64,000 nt of DNA from Termitomyces sp. T153 (Eukaryota; Basidiomycota; Agaricomycetes; Agaricales; Lyophyllaceae). A model generated the notes under the pieces. The model saw only the letters and a program-made list of their open reading frames with translations. It was not told the DNA's origin and searched no databases. This document shows, one piece after another, positions 1-11,229 of this stretch (position 1 is the stretch's first letter; the number at the start of each line of letters is the position of its first letter). The stretch covers positions 1 to 64,000 of the forward strand of contig JACKQL020000048.1 of assembly GCA_018296165.2 (NCBI GenBank), in the 5' to 3' direction. The translations under genes and the position numbers were made by a program.

Positions 1-339
1 CACCCGCGTCATAAAACACGTTCCACATTCATTGTGTAGCTTCCTTTCTGCGGACTTCCAAAGCATCCAAAAGCAATTGGATTTTGGAAATATATATTGT
101 ACACTAAAAATAGCTGGATAGTAAAGTGTCGAAAACTGTAGATGAAGGGCGCACCTCAAGGAGTATAACTTCCTGCCAAAGACCAATGAAAATGAGCCCA
201 AGGCCAGTCAACGACGCACAAGGAAGCCAGCCATCATGCATCAAGTTTTGATGGCAGGGCACTGTTACCCAAGGACCTCGGCACTTGGACCTCAGAAGCC
301 CTAACAAGATACCAACTCAACCCAAGCCACAACATACCC

Positions 340-474
340 TTCCCCCAGCTCATTCACAACACACCCTTCCCCCAGCTCGTTCACAACACACCCTTCCCCC
401 AGCTCTTTCACAACACACCCTTCCCCCAGCTCGTTCACAACACACCCTTCCCCCAGCTCGTTCACAACACACGC
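340..474. repeat. Five tandem copies of a 27-bp unit
   Basis: Five head-to-tail 27-bp units start at 340, 367, 394, 421 and 448. The unit is C-rich, with a TTCCCCCAGCTC core followed by GTTCACAACACACCC, and copies differ by one or two bases, such as CATT, CTTT or CGTT after the core. Because 27 is a multiple of three, the plus frame from 285 reads a nonapeptide repeat, HTLPPARSQ. Nothing else supports a protein there, so I call it a minisatellite. Confidence 0.9.
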
Positions 475-868
475 ATCGTCGAGTGGCGTCGGTACCGAGA
501 TCGGCGGCGCAGACTCCTACTTCCCCAACACCGAGGAGAACACATCATACTTAGAACTCCAAAATACCCCCATCACAAAAACACATTTCCAAGTCTCTAC
601 AGCTCTACAGGTTACACCACCCAAAGGACATACATCTCTGCCATCACTTCAAAGACCAGCTTACGCACATCAAAAACTCATATTATACCGACTCTAATTG
701 TCCTATCGAATCCAAGTCCAAACAACAACCAAAGACCCGGGATCTTCGTCTTAGCATACACAGACAACGACACCACTTGGCCAACACACACCTCCCCCAT
801 CCATTCAGCCCACACATTCAACAGACCAACCCACCAACCCGGCCTCCTAGACCTCCTCATCGCCATCC

Positions 869-1208
869 AATCCATCATGATCCATCTCAACACACCCACA
901 ACCCTCAACATATTCCAAAAACAACCTGACCACTGCTTCACAAACCTCCTATCACATCTTCTCACCCAAAAATAGGATACGCACAACGTCCGTTCGGTCG
1001 CGGATAAGAATAAGCTCGACAATATCATCCGCAGACTCACAATCCATCATGATCCATCTTGATACAACCCTCACCATATTCCAAAAACAACCTGACCACT
1101 GCTTCACAAACCTCCTATCATATCTTCTCACCCAAAACAAGATACGTACAACGTGCGTTCGGTCGCGGATAAGAATAAGCTCAAGAGTATATCATCCGCA
1201 GACTCACG
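869..1208. repeat. Tandem duplication of a roughly 170-bp segment
   Basis: The segment 869-1040 is repeated directly at 1040-1208. Both copies begin with the CCATCATGATCCATCT block, then share the CATATTCCAAAAACAACCTG stretch, the CACTGCTTCACAAACCTCC stretch and GTTCGGTCGCGGATAAGAAT. Copies differ by a few substitutions and small indels, so the duplication is fairly recent. The minus-strand open frames 678-1040 and 952-1140 lie in it and share repeated peptide text as a consequence. I do not treat them as genes. Confidence 0.9.
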
Positions 1209-1863
1209 ATACTAGGTAACAAACTTTGGCCCTTTCATACTATCGCCGAAAAGGTCAGACTTCGATGCTATTGCACCAAATTGAGAGAGTCTATCATATG
1301 GTGAGTACCTTTCCTTCTCCTACCAAGTCAGAATTATGACCATCTCACCTCACCTTGTATACTTATATGCACCAAAGGATCAAGACCTACTCGACCACGA
1401 CGCACAAGACACCACTAGCACCACTCCCCATCCAAAGCTCAACCAACAAAGACAGCATCGAAACATCAATCCATGCCACCGAGGCAAAGCTCGGCAGTTT
1501 GAAAAGGAGGAACTCGGCATGGGTTAGCAGACTCGCAAAGGATGATCCCAGACTTATGAATGAGATATATAAGTAATAATTTGGACTTATACGACACTTA
1601 CGATTATAATCAATATATAAAGAATAACTTGACGCTGCAAAGTTTGGTTATCTGCTTATGGAGCGGGATTCGCGAAACATAGACAGAAAGTGTTGCGCGA
1701 CAAACAGTGTAGAAAACACAGTCTGCATTGGGGAGGGTGGGGACACGCTCAACAGCCACTGATAAACCCTTAACAAGACAGTTCTGTCAACATGCCTGCC
1801 TTCAAATTATACTTACATACTACCTGTCGACACAAAGCCTTCATCAGCATCAAATGCCTCCAA

Positions 1864-1925
1864 ACACGAGAGGCGAAAGCCAAGAACACGAGAGGCGAAA
1901 GCCGAGAACACGAGAGACGAAAGCC
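1864..1925. repeat. Three tandem copies of a 22-bp unit
   Basis: ACACGAGAGGCGAAAGCC recurs with a 22-bp period, starting at 1864, 1886 and 1908. The third copy carries one change (GAGACG for GAGGCG). No coding or structural role is apparent. Confidence 0.85.
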
Positions 1926-3079
1926 AAACACATTGAAAGAACGATAGCGAACCTTGATCAAGTGACCTGAACAGAAGACCGCGGCGTCTAACGTCACCAC
2001 ACACGTAGTCACTCGAGTTGGACGGCAACGCACGGCACGAAGCAAGCAAGATACAGACACCAACATCTACCGCCATTTCCAGAAAAACTATCCGTTCGTG
2101 AGACCTAGTACATGTATAACGTCAGAAGCATACCGTGCATGTTTCTGAAAAATGGGATGGGGGTGGGATCGATATTTTAGCCAGACATATCGTAGGCTTA
2201 TTCTGGGTGTACGGCATTAGAAGCACAGAAACTTCAGGTGGGTCAGTCGTGAGTAGAATGAGGAAAATCCGAGAACCCGGTCCGACATCGCATACATCCG
2301 GCCATGTTATTCAGATAGATGACCCGGCTCCACAGTAAATGAGCTACGGTCCGAAATGTATGAGATCAAGTGACGTTTCAAGTGAAGAGCTCAATGTCCC
2401 AAGGATGGTGCCAAAGAGCATTTGATTTGTCACGAAAGCTTGAACAAGGTAAGAGCGGAGCAGAACGGCTGAAATAGTAGTGAGTCGCTCCAAGGCTTGT
2501 GCCGGGCGGCTGGACAGTGGAGTAGTACCGTCTGCAGAACTCCAGCATGCGCAGCAACTGTATCGGTCCGTAAGATCCCTGTCGCAATCGAGTTTGTCCA
2601 TACATACACTTCTCCGAAGCAGAATGAAACCGATTACAAACAAAGTTACAAGAACAGGGTGAAATCGCGGACCGCAGCCGTTACTCGGACCAGCCTCTAA
2701 GCGCAATAAGCTGTCACATTACGGTCTGAACGCCGGGATATGAACTACAGAAAGAAGAGAATTGAATGCCTAGAAGTATTAAGAGATAATGACACTGGGG
2801 TGGATTGATGTCAGTTTACAAAACACTGTCATTTTTCCTTGGGGCGTGGCCTTTGCAGATAGACGTTCTGTTGCGATCGATACGATGAGTTGCTGAGCGA
2901 AAAGTGTATTAGAACAAGAAGTACTGCGATCCTGGGATGTTGTTCTACCACAATGTCGCCGTCAAGTACCATCGGCGTAAGGAAAGAGACTCGACTTCAT
3001 GAGGATCACCATTGCTGAGCTATTGCGCGTACTTATTTGTCATGACTAGAGCTCCAGAGAGAAAAGGAAGAGGGCTTAA

Positions 3080-3362
3080 CACGTAGGAGCGATCCACATA
3101 TGTACCCTCAGTGTTATGGTTCCGATAAGGGACAGGCGGCAAGCAAAAAAGACAGTTCTCCAAATCTAGGTCTGTAGCGCGATACGTCGATCCGCATGCC
3201 TTCAGCATTATGGTTCATGGTTCCAATGATAGATAGTGAGTAGGCAAGAAGATGGTCATCTAGATCTGTAGCATACTCTGCGATGCGCAGGAGCGATTCG
3301 CATACCTTCAGCGTTAGGATTCCAATGAAAGGTTGTTGGCAAGCAAGAAGACGGCCCTTCAG
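3080..3362. repeat. Three diverged copies of a roughly 95-bp unit
   Basis: Diverged direct repeats lie at about 3080-3170, 3171-3264 and 3265-3362, and the start of a fourth follows at 3363. The last two full copies and the partial fourth start with TCTGTAGC. The full copies share a GGAGCGAT or GTCGATCCGCAT block, then CCTTCAGC or CCTCAGTGTTA, GGTTCC or GATTCCAATGA, and end with GGCAAGCAAGAAGA-type sequence. Indels of several bases separate them, so the array is old. Confidence 0.75.
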
Positions 3363-4867
3363 TCTGTAGCATACTCAGCGAGGGTGAGATACGCTCAACG
3401 TTGCCTCAACTGAGCATCATGATCTTCTGGATCAGCTCAATCTCTGCCACAAAAGTGTGCTGATCTCGAGATGGCGCCATTTCAAAAATCGACGTCGACG
3501 TCACGAACAAAGTAGGAAAGCAAAGAGACAGTATGTGTCCATGACCTGTCAAATTTCCATTCAGCTACCGCTATAAGATTTGAGTTTTGAGTATAGGAAG
3601 CGTACTTGGAAGGGGTCGAGAGGGTGATGGGCAAAGTGGAGTCTAAAGTTGACAGAGAAGAAATCTTATTGTCGATTGAGTGTGGATAGCGCGTGCGCGT
3701 GATCACATTGCCGAATTCTTGAGCCTCGGGCGAGCAGTAGTGCTCAAAGTACGACAATCGTGAACCAAAGGAAGCGTTGTCATTGTGTATCCGTGGAGCG
3801 TTGCGTTCAGCTGATAGGTTGACGTTACCGTACAGGGAGCCGATAGAATCATAGAGACAAAAACTGATCAGGCATGATCAGGTAACTGCTTGAAGCCTGC
3901 TGTTGTACGTCAACCAGTAGTAAACTGTGTGGCAATATCATTCGAAGACACCCTGTACACGCATGGATGGCGGTACCCAGACTAGATAAACCTTACCCGT
4001 ATTGAGTTTATCGGAAGGGAGCGCGGGACAGAAGATGATTTGTCCCTTATTCGACTGACAATCGCACCGGAGTGTTGTTCGGTCACAGATCGAGTGATAT
4101 GGAAAGTCGCAAAGAATCAGAATCTGAAACTCATGAAGAATACTTAGCATGCGCGGATTGAAAAGATGGCAGGGTCGAAGCGGCCACCTTGTGGCGATGC
4201 CATCCGGAGGTCTTAACTCCGTTGGAAGATAGTCCGCTCAACCTTCGCATACAGATGATGCTGCCAACACACTGTGCGGTCAGTATACGAGAAGAGCATT
4301 CTGGGACCTTGGTTCGTTTGCGGCTTGACGAATTGATAGAGCTTTCGTAAGCGCTAACGCTATATAGGTGTTTATGATATCATGACACTTGCCGACCGGT
4401 ATGCTCATGCTGTGCAATGCTGTGACGGTAGGCATACATGCCCGTGAAACATCAAAGATTTCCTGTGCACAACACTCATCACAAGAGTCACGATCAAGAG
4501 TACGGAAGTTCGCGGCCGTGCAGAGTTGATGCAACGTGGTCCAGAATCTTTTGCAATTGGCTTATAATTGAGATAATGCGTTAGCAAATCAATTTACGAG
4601 TACTTACGGGTTCTATTTAGGCGAAATGGCGTCGGTTTGGGGTTGTGGCAAGGATAAAAACGTGCTGTATCGAAGTCAACGAAAGTGAGGGAATCGTTAA
4701 GTTCCGCGTCTATCGAACAAGGCCGCTGTTTGCATCAAAGAAGAATCTGACCTGGAGCAAGAGCCTACAATAGCCTACAATCGGATACAGGCTTCCCCGA
4801 ATGCATTTGTAATGTGTGTCCGGCGAGTGAAGGCAGTTCCGAGGTTGGAGCCGGCCGTGGCTTTTTG

Positions 4868-4874
4868 TATTTAA
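4868..4874 (+). promoter_or_regulatory. TATA-like element of the first Kre9/Knh1-like gene
   Basis: TATTTAA lies about 105 bases before the ATG at 4977 and is followed by pyrimidine-rich sequence up to the start codon. Position and sequence suit a core promoter; this is inferred, not proved. Confidence 0.4.
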
Positions 4875-4976
4875 GCTGAGACATGCAATAACTTCTCTCC
4901 ATTCAATCCCACCGACTCTCATCCATCCTCTTTCGTCGCCCCTCTTAATTCGTTCATATTCGATCTATCCGACGAT

Positions 4977-5542
4977 ATGTTTTCTTTTGCGACGACCTTC
5001 ATCCTCACCCTCTTCTCCCTCTTGACACTAGTTGTGTCCGCTCCCATCGACGCTCGAGATGTCTACGTGCCCCCTGTCCTGTATCCACGTAGTGGGACAG
5101 TCTGGTCAGCGGGATCCACCCATAATGTTACCTGGTATGGACATAGGGGAACGTTTTCCTGACCCAGTTGACTGATACATTCTGCTTATAGGGATATTTC
5201 CGACCCTCCGAAGCAGATAACGAACAAAAGAGGAATGATCGTTCTTGCAAAGGGGAATTTGCTGATTGGTCTTGGTAGGGAAATGTCCATTCTCTGAACA
5301 TCACACGCTGACCATGTCATTAGATTCACCATTGGCAAAGGGCTTTGACATCCTTAACGGTAGACAGGAAGTGACTATTCCCGCTGACACCGCGCCAGGT
5401 GATGATTACTCCGTTGTTCGTGAGTCACCCTGTCTTGATTGTGTACATATTTTCTGGACAGCCGATTAATATATATTTTACAGTATTCGGAGACTCTGGT
5501 AACAACAGTCCGAAATTCACTATCTCGGCACCGGCACCGTGA
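4977..5542 (+). CDS. Secreted Kre9/Knh1-like protein (copy 1)
   Basis: Model: exons 4977-5134, 5192-5274, 5324-5419 and 5484-5542, giving 131 residues. Residues 1-22 are a strong signal peptide with a hydrophobic core, followed by the mature start after SAPIDARD. The rest is one Kre9/Knh1-type immunoglobulin-like domain. The hallmarks are a G-x-x-W near residue 40, HNVTWD, PLAKGF, and the closing FGDSGN-SPKF motif. The family includes yeast Kre9/Knh1, linked to beta-1,6-glucan, and many fungal Ser/Thr-rich GPI wall proteins. This copy is only the bare domain and ends in APAP, with no Ser/Thr stalk and no GPI tail, so I infer a soluble extracellular protein. A similar gene on the same strand starts 488 bases downstream. 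All introns are GT-AG and each lies at a position shared with the other three copies. Confidence 0.85.
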
Positions 5543-5945
5543 AAATTAATTGACGCCTAGAGCCGTGTGCTCACGATCTGAACACGGTCCACTACCAGTA
5601 CATGATCACCACGATTACGATGCTGGCTACGATTACGATACTGACACTGACATGGACTTAATCATGAACTTTTAACCATCACATAAAAACGGACTCCACA
5701 CATGGACTTGTAAAATCACACGAACCCTCCTCGTTCGCTTTTACATTGTATTGATAGTACCTTATCTCAATATAATCATCATAGGCTTGCCCACGCTGCT
5801 AGATATGTGCCTTTCCATGTGTGAACCCGTCGTCGAAGAGTTCTGTTGGAGTTCTGTTGGATGTTGAGAAGAGCTTAAGAAGGGCTCGGCCAAGGTCTAT
5901 CAATTTTCGATCAAATGTCAGGGATCATGTGATGCGCTCAGAGGC

Positions 5946-5953
5946 TATTTAAA
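5946..5953 (+). promoter_or_regulatory. TATA-like element of the second Kre9/Knh1-like gene
   Basis: TATTTAAA lies about 80 bases before the chosen ATG at 6031. This spacing favours 6031 as the start over an in-frame upstream extension that would begin at about 5968 without a signal sequence at its N terminus. Confidence 0.4.
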
Positions 5954-6030
5954 GTTGACCATTCACTTTGAATGAGTCTGTGGCTCCTGCCTACCGTCAC
6001 TGTCCACGTCGACGTTTCTTTCAAGCACAA

Positions 6031-7043
6031 ATGGCCTCCACTATGCTCGCCCTAACCATACTATGCCTTTCCTATCTCTTTTCTTACATTCATGCCAGCC
6101 CCCTGACGACGCGTGATGTATTTTCGCCTCACATCACGAGTCCTAATGAGACTACCATATGGCCCGTTGGGACGCAACAAATGGTTACATGGTACGTTAT
6201 CTTTCTTGTCAACACAGAGAATCTGCTCATGAGGTAATTGCATGAACTTCAAAAGGGAGACGGATAATATTCCTCCCGACTCTCAACTCACGGATCCGAA
6301 TGGAATAATCGTTTTGGGACACCTTGGCCCAAGTGGCGGATTGAATCTTGACCTCGGTGAGTCTTAGTCACTTTTCTGCCTCCCGAATAATGACATTCAG
6401 TATATTGTTTGACAGACCATCCCCTTGCTCAGGGCTTTAAGCTCCGTGTCGGCCATGCTCAAGTCATCGTCCCATCTGTGCCACCTAGGGATGATTACAT
6501 CATCGTCCGTAAGTGATTTGCGCAATTGAACTAATATATATCTATTTCTGATTATGGTCGCCAGTTTTCGGAGATTCCGGTAACTCAAGCCCGACATTCG
6601 CCATCACACGTATTATCACGAACGCAACCAACCCGACCACGTCGACAACTAAACCTTCTAATACAACTGTCACCACACAACACTCCTTGAGCGTGACTTT
6701 GTCTACATCTATCTCTATGACTGAGCCTACTCGTTCAACTGGTACAACCGCTACAGGTGGTCAATCGGCCGCAAACACACCGACAGCTACGCTTCTCGTT
6801 CCGTTTACAGCGTTGGTCACATCTTCCAGATCCACACAAACTGCACCAACTTCGTCATTGTCGTCGTTGTCACCACTGTCTTCCTCGTCGTTGTCATCGT
6901 CATTGGCGAGTTCCAGTGTTGCAAGTGCTGTTGATAGTGCTGTCACAACAAGCAACTCGGCTTGGGCTTCCCACCGCCTGAGCGCTATACAAACGCAGTT
7001 GACTTCCATTGGTGTTGTCTGTCTTCTTGCGCTTCTTGTTTAA
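6031..7043 (+). CDS. GPI-anchored Kre9/Knh1-like wall protein (copy 2)
   Basis: Model: exons 6031-6191, 6256-6356, 6416-6508 and 6565-7043. The start at 6031 puts a signal peptide (MASTMLALTILCLSYLF) at the N terminus. A Kre9/Knh1-like domain follows, with ITSPNETTIW, QQMVTW, DHPLAQGFKL, RDDYIIV and FGDSGNSSPTF. After the domain comes a stalk of about 120 residues very rich in Ser and Thr, then a hydrophobic tail (SIGVVCLLALLV). This is the layout of a GPI-anchored, O-mannosylated surface protein, so a place in the plasma membrane or cell wall is likely. It is the only one of the four copies in the window with a stalk and GPI signal. The first acceptor (AAAAG at 6251-6255) is weak, but it restores the conserved W-E/D junction. 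Confidence 0.85.
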
Positions 7044-8563
7044 GAGAAGCTATCTTGAACTTTTTATTCGCCACTTATGGTGATCGAAGAACGCTCGAAT
7101 GAGCATGCTGAAGGACTTTCCCCACACTTCTCACCTCTACAGCATTCACGGACAATACTGTACTATCACCATGAACACTGTACATAGCTATGCAAATGAT
7201 CAACTATCAGACTCCCTAATTACTTGATTGCGTCGTTCCTGAAGAGTACAAACGTGCACTTGGCGAATCTACATACTACATATATAGTATTCGCGACACA
7301 GAGTAGTAACTGCATCTGCTCTTCGTATATAGATTGTTTACAGCCATTTCATGCAATGATGCATACTTATAAGCTCACATCCATATGAATAGTCACAATT
7401 GGAAGGACAGTCATTCTCTCGTAGAAAGTCAAAGTCTGGTAAGAATGATTCTTGTCGCTAATCTAAATTAAATGGACCCCTCCGACTCGGGAAAAACTTA
7501 GTTGAGTAGAAAGCTTATCAATTTGCACCTTGGTTGTTCACTGAAAAATGACTCTTCAAATAATATCCATCGCTCACTGCGAGTGCTACATTGCGGAGCG
7601 ACTTGGAACGAAGGATGTAGTTATGCCATATGCGTACGTGTCTGTTGTACTTTTTTCCCGGCTACATTCGAGTCTTATGCCTTTTGGGTTGAGCCTTCGC
7701 CACTTGACAGAAACCTAAGAATTCTGTGACCAGTGAGCATGATGTCTGGTATATAATTACGCCCGTTGAACTCCAGGATACGTCGCTCAGTCGGCCAAAT
7801 GGTAGCTTCATGTACGTAGTACGTCTCAAGGATGCAAATCTTCAGCTCGTCAGTGTAAACATTTATATCAGCGGGTCCAGTAAACGAAACAAGAGCGCAG
7901 CTCCGCATTCTATTGCTTACAAACCCGCGTCAAAGGAGGATGAGCGATGGATCCCGCTGGATAGGTACGTCTTAAGTACATAAAGCAAGGACCCAACCAC
8001 GTTGCAGGTCAGGAGACAAACACGAGCGCAGCCTCCAAGCTCTGGAGGATCATTAGTCTTCAAGTATAGAAGTATAGATATTTCCAGGGAAACAAGATAT
8101 CTACAATTGGACCAGCGGAAGAACAATCAGTATGAGTACAAGCAGTGTGGGAGGAGTACCAGCCAAGTCTACAACTTATAGAGGGGTGAGAAAGCATCTA
8201 TAGTAACACCGAACACTCCAAGTTCGGAAGGGGTCATAAACAATCGTAATTCGTCATTGAAGGGAGGAATGGAAGAGCGTTGCAGTAAACTATCAAAGCC
8301 AGCCCATACTCTCCGTCGGTCGTAAAATAGAAGTGTCGATGTCTGCGCATACATCATGACAGGGAGAATTGGTATCGTAACGGAAATTTAATTTACAGAA
8401 AACCTTCTAATCGTTGTTGTTGGCTGTCACTGGAGACAAACGTCTAACGGGTTGAGCGTGAAAATCGTGGGGAAGAGGGAGGACCATAAATAGGAAGAAT
8501 GGGGAATGTGATCCGGTGGATGATGGCGATACGATGCGATACGACGGTCGAAAGGGGAGGATC
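7044..8563. other. Intergenic region
   Basis: 1.5 kb between convergent genes. Only short, overlapping open frames occur on both strands, none with a recognisable domain or plausible introns. I see no repeat or RNA gene. Confidence 0.6.
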
Positions 8564-9217
8564 TCATGGGGACCAACCTTTCGCCATGAAATGCCATGAG
8601 ATCGTGAGTTCACCGACGCTAAGACTGTCCAGTTTTTGGAACAGTGAGGGGGACATGTCTGTAATGATGATAAGGCGGCGTCTAAAAGAAAGACCACATG
8701 AAAAGGCTAACCGAGGTCTGAGTCTCCGCATGACTGGCAGCTGTCCCTCGTTTTCCCGTAAGCCTTCCTGCCGTTTTTAGTGTTTACAATTTCGACCCAC
8801 TGTCAAGTAAGGATAGTTAGAACGATGAGAAACACAAGATCTTGGCACTCACTTGATTACAATTTGCACCCCCGTTTGCATCGTAACGTGATTTGGCTAT
8901 AGCTACGATAGGATCGCTGTCTTTGTTTATATATCCACAGTTACCTAAGCCTTTAAATGAACGAAGTGAGGGCTTGTAGCAGGCGTTTCGAGGATACCAA
9001 CGTACCGACGTGAAACCAGGTACCCTGAAGTAATACAAAGATGATTAGTACCGACCGATGGCACCACAACTACCAACGTGCTCACTCTACCAACGTGGGT
9101 AATACGTTTTTCGAGGCTAACCACTGTGGAATTGGCGAAGGATTCTGGCACAGGAACCGCGATAGTGACTACGACAGAGGCAAAGAGCGCGAAAAGCAAT
9201 AAAGAGATGCGAAACAT
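8564..9217 (-). CDS. Small secreted RlpA-like double-psi beta-barrel protein
   Basis: Minus-strand model: exons 9086-9217, 9006-9024, 8853-8950, 8712-8799 and 8564-8658, giving 143 residues. Residues 1-20 are a signal peptide. A KR dipeptide at about residue 38 before ITHVGR looks like a Kex2 processing site, so the mature protein would start at the barrel domain. The domain carries the family signature GLGNCGY, then DPIVAIAKSRYDANGG and NCNQW, the Cys pair DSCQSC, and a closing block with DMSPSLF, LDSL, GEL and SWHF. This group covers RlpA/barwin-like folds, expansin-module-like proteins and the small proteins annotated as riboflavin-aldehyde-forming enzyme. They are extracellular, and most lack a proven activity. 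The second exon is only 19 nt, and the last intron uses a GTTAGC donor. A TATA-like element on the minus strand lies near 9355. Confidence 0.88.
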
Positions 9218-11229
9218 GGATGCTAAGGTCCGTTGATCAAGCTAATAGCAGTAGATATTCAGGTTACGAGGATGACGTTGACCCAGAGTGGGGGCGTAAC
9301 TGCGGGTGGGGAAAGACTTGTAAGGGCAATGTTAGACAACGGATCGTCGCGGTATTTATACGGGAGCGAGGCAATTTTACTAAAGCGTGTTTAGAACCCT
9401 TCGGCTGTGCCAAGTGCAAACGCGACAAGTTCATCATCCCGAATTCGGACAAAGCAAGAAGTTTCCATAGCGAGTACGATGACCTGGGCAATGGGCAAAA
9501 AAAGCGAAATGACAAATCCGTCCCAGGTCTCGGGAACATGTATTTCGTTAGAGCGACCCTTTCAAACCATGAGTGACGCGGGATGGGTTCCTAAAAGCAA
9601 CTCAAAGATTTCGGACAAGGCGCTTCGGACCGCGGCATGCACTGAAAGGGGGATAAGCGCGTTTCTCTCGACCGAATTGTGAGACCGTCAATATAATTAC
9701 ACAGGTCTACAGCTGTCTACAGGTGGAATGCAGTCAGCATTTGTCAGCAGGGATGAACAAAGAAAGGAAAAATAATCCTCATCGATGCTGCCAACCATGA
9801 TGATTACCGAATGATATATACCGACTTGACAGTGTCTGAACTGAACACTACATTCTTTCTTTTGAATACTGAAAATCGAAAAATCTAGGTGGTCAGCCTG
9901 AAGACTCGGGCTTTCTCAAGCTTTGGAATTCCTCTGAATCCGCGAGGGTGGAAGGCAGGACACAGGGAGTGTGAGAGGAAAGATAGATTCCCAAGTCAAA
10001 CGCGCCTGATCATCTCGACTTTCCATGACGTTCTGAGTTTCTGTTGAGGGCTTCGTTCTCCACTTGAAGACTCCTGTGTGATCGTCCTCTCTGTGCCTCC
10101 GGATGATGGCATGAGTCTTTTCCAAACCATCTTGGGCCCTCCTGACCACAATGTTTGATTACATTTCTCTCCCCGCATTCTATAAGAGCGCTATTGGCCG
10201 TGATGGGGGCATCGGTTTCTGGCGGTTCCATATAGACCTCCAACTCTCCTGTCATTGTCAGTTTTCAAGCTAAGTTCGATTTTGATTTCCCCGGATTAAG
10301 CTCAATCATTCCGACCGCGACGATTCCGCTTTGAACATATCGATTCCATCGATATCTGCCCTATTTTGGGACCCATCGACCGATGTTTCTCAAGAATGAG
10401 TAGACGCCGCGTGCAACTTGAATCTCACGATCTGACATCTGATCATATCGAAAAGGCACTGCAGACCTGCATCCACGTTTTTGATTCAACTCTAGAGGAA
10501 ACACGCACAAGGTGCGTGCTTCGTGGAACTAAGTTCATAACCGCTCTGGACGAGTATCGGGAGGTTATCATAAGTTTTCACGGCACAGACTACTTATGTA
10601 AGCTATGTAATCTGAAGATACTCAGAGAAACCGTGACAATCGCAAAACCCTGGGCGAGGTATGTATACCCTAATAAGATTAATGATCTCAATCGGTCAAT
10701 ATTCAAATATTCATATTCGGGTGTGTATGAGGTATAAGGATCAATCTTGTCAAACATGGCTATGTACCATGAATGGTGCGGGTGGCACGGCGCGTAACTT
10801 GATGATTTAGCCATCGTAAGGTACATGAAGTGATCATCTACATTTATACTTACTCGGATATGAACACTCAATACCTCGCTTGCTCCTCAGAGAGAAGTGT
10901 CGGTAGATCTATAAAAGTACTAGATACATATGGCATGAAAAGTATAATTTTCATAATGCGAGATCTTAGGTTGAATTCGATGGATTTACTTCTTTGTTAC
11001 TCGAATAGAGCCTTCTGTGCGAGAATTGTTGTCAAAAGCACGCGTCGCAGCGCTAACCTATGCAGTCACATGTAGAAGCACGGGACATCCACGTGGACCC
11101 ATTATTATTGTCGCCCCGCGTAGAAACAGGAAGCAGCACAAATAGGGCACCTTTCGTTCTTCCAACTATTGGATTCTTCGACAGGCTTTACACGCTAATC
11201 ACGTCGGAAATTAGTGCAGGTTGCATCAA
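9218..11229. other. Intergenic region with two unexplained open frames
   Basis: No known domain. Two frames look slightly more gene-like than the rest. One is on the minus strand from 10255 to about 9916 (starting MTGELEVYMEPPETD), which needs an internal frame change. The other is on the plus strand at 10366-10737 (with SRRRVQLESHDLTSDHIEKA). They diverge from each other, so two small genes with a shared promoter near 10256-10365 are possible, but neither gives a convincing intron structure. I list them here rather than as genes. Confidence 0.4.

Larger units (their letters stand above)
1..4976. other. Gene-poor, repeat-bearing region
   Basis: No gene with recognisable domains or a consistent splice structure was found here on either strand. 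The region holds at least four separate repeat structures, listed individually. Open frames exist (for example 285-554 plus, and overlapping minus frames at 678-1140), but they simply follow the repeats or are short and low in complexity. The stretch 2140-4976 contains only short frames without introns that would make sense. A TATA-like element near its right end belongs to the first gene. Confidence 0.6.

Noticed and set aside
285..554. Plus-strand frame with HTLPPARSQ repeats as a gene
   Set aside because: It follows the minisatellite exactly, has no signal peptide, domain or intron, and ends soon after the array.
678..1140. Two overlapping minus-strand frames with shared peptide text
   Set aside because: The similarity is explained by the 170-bp DNA duplication. 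The frames are arginine- and tryptophan-rich readings of non-coding sequence.
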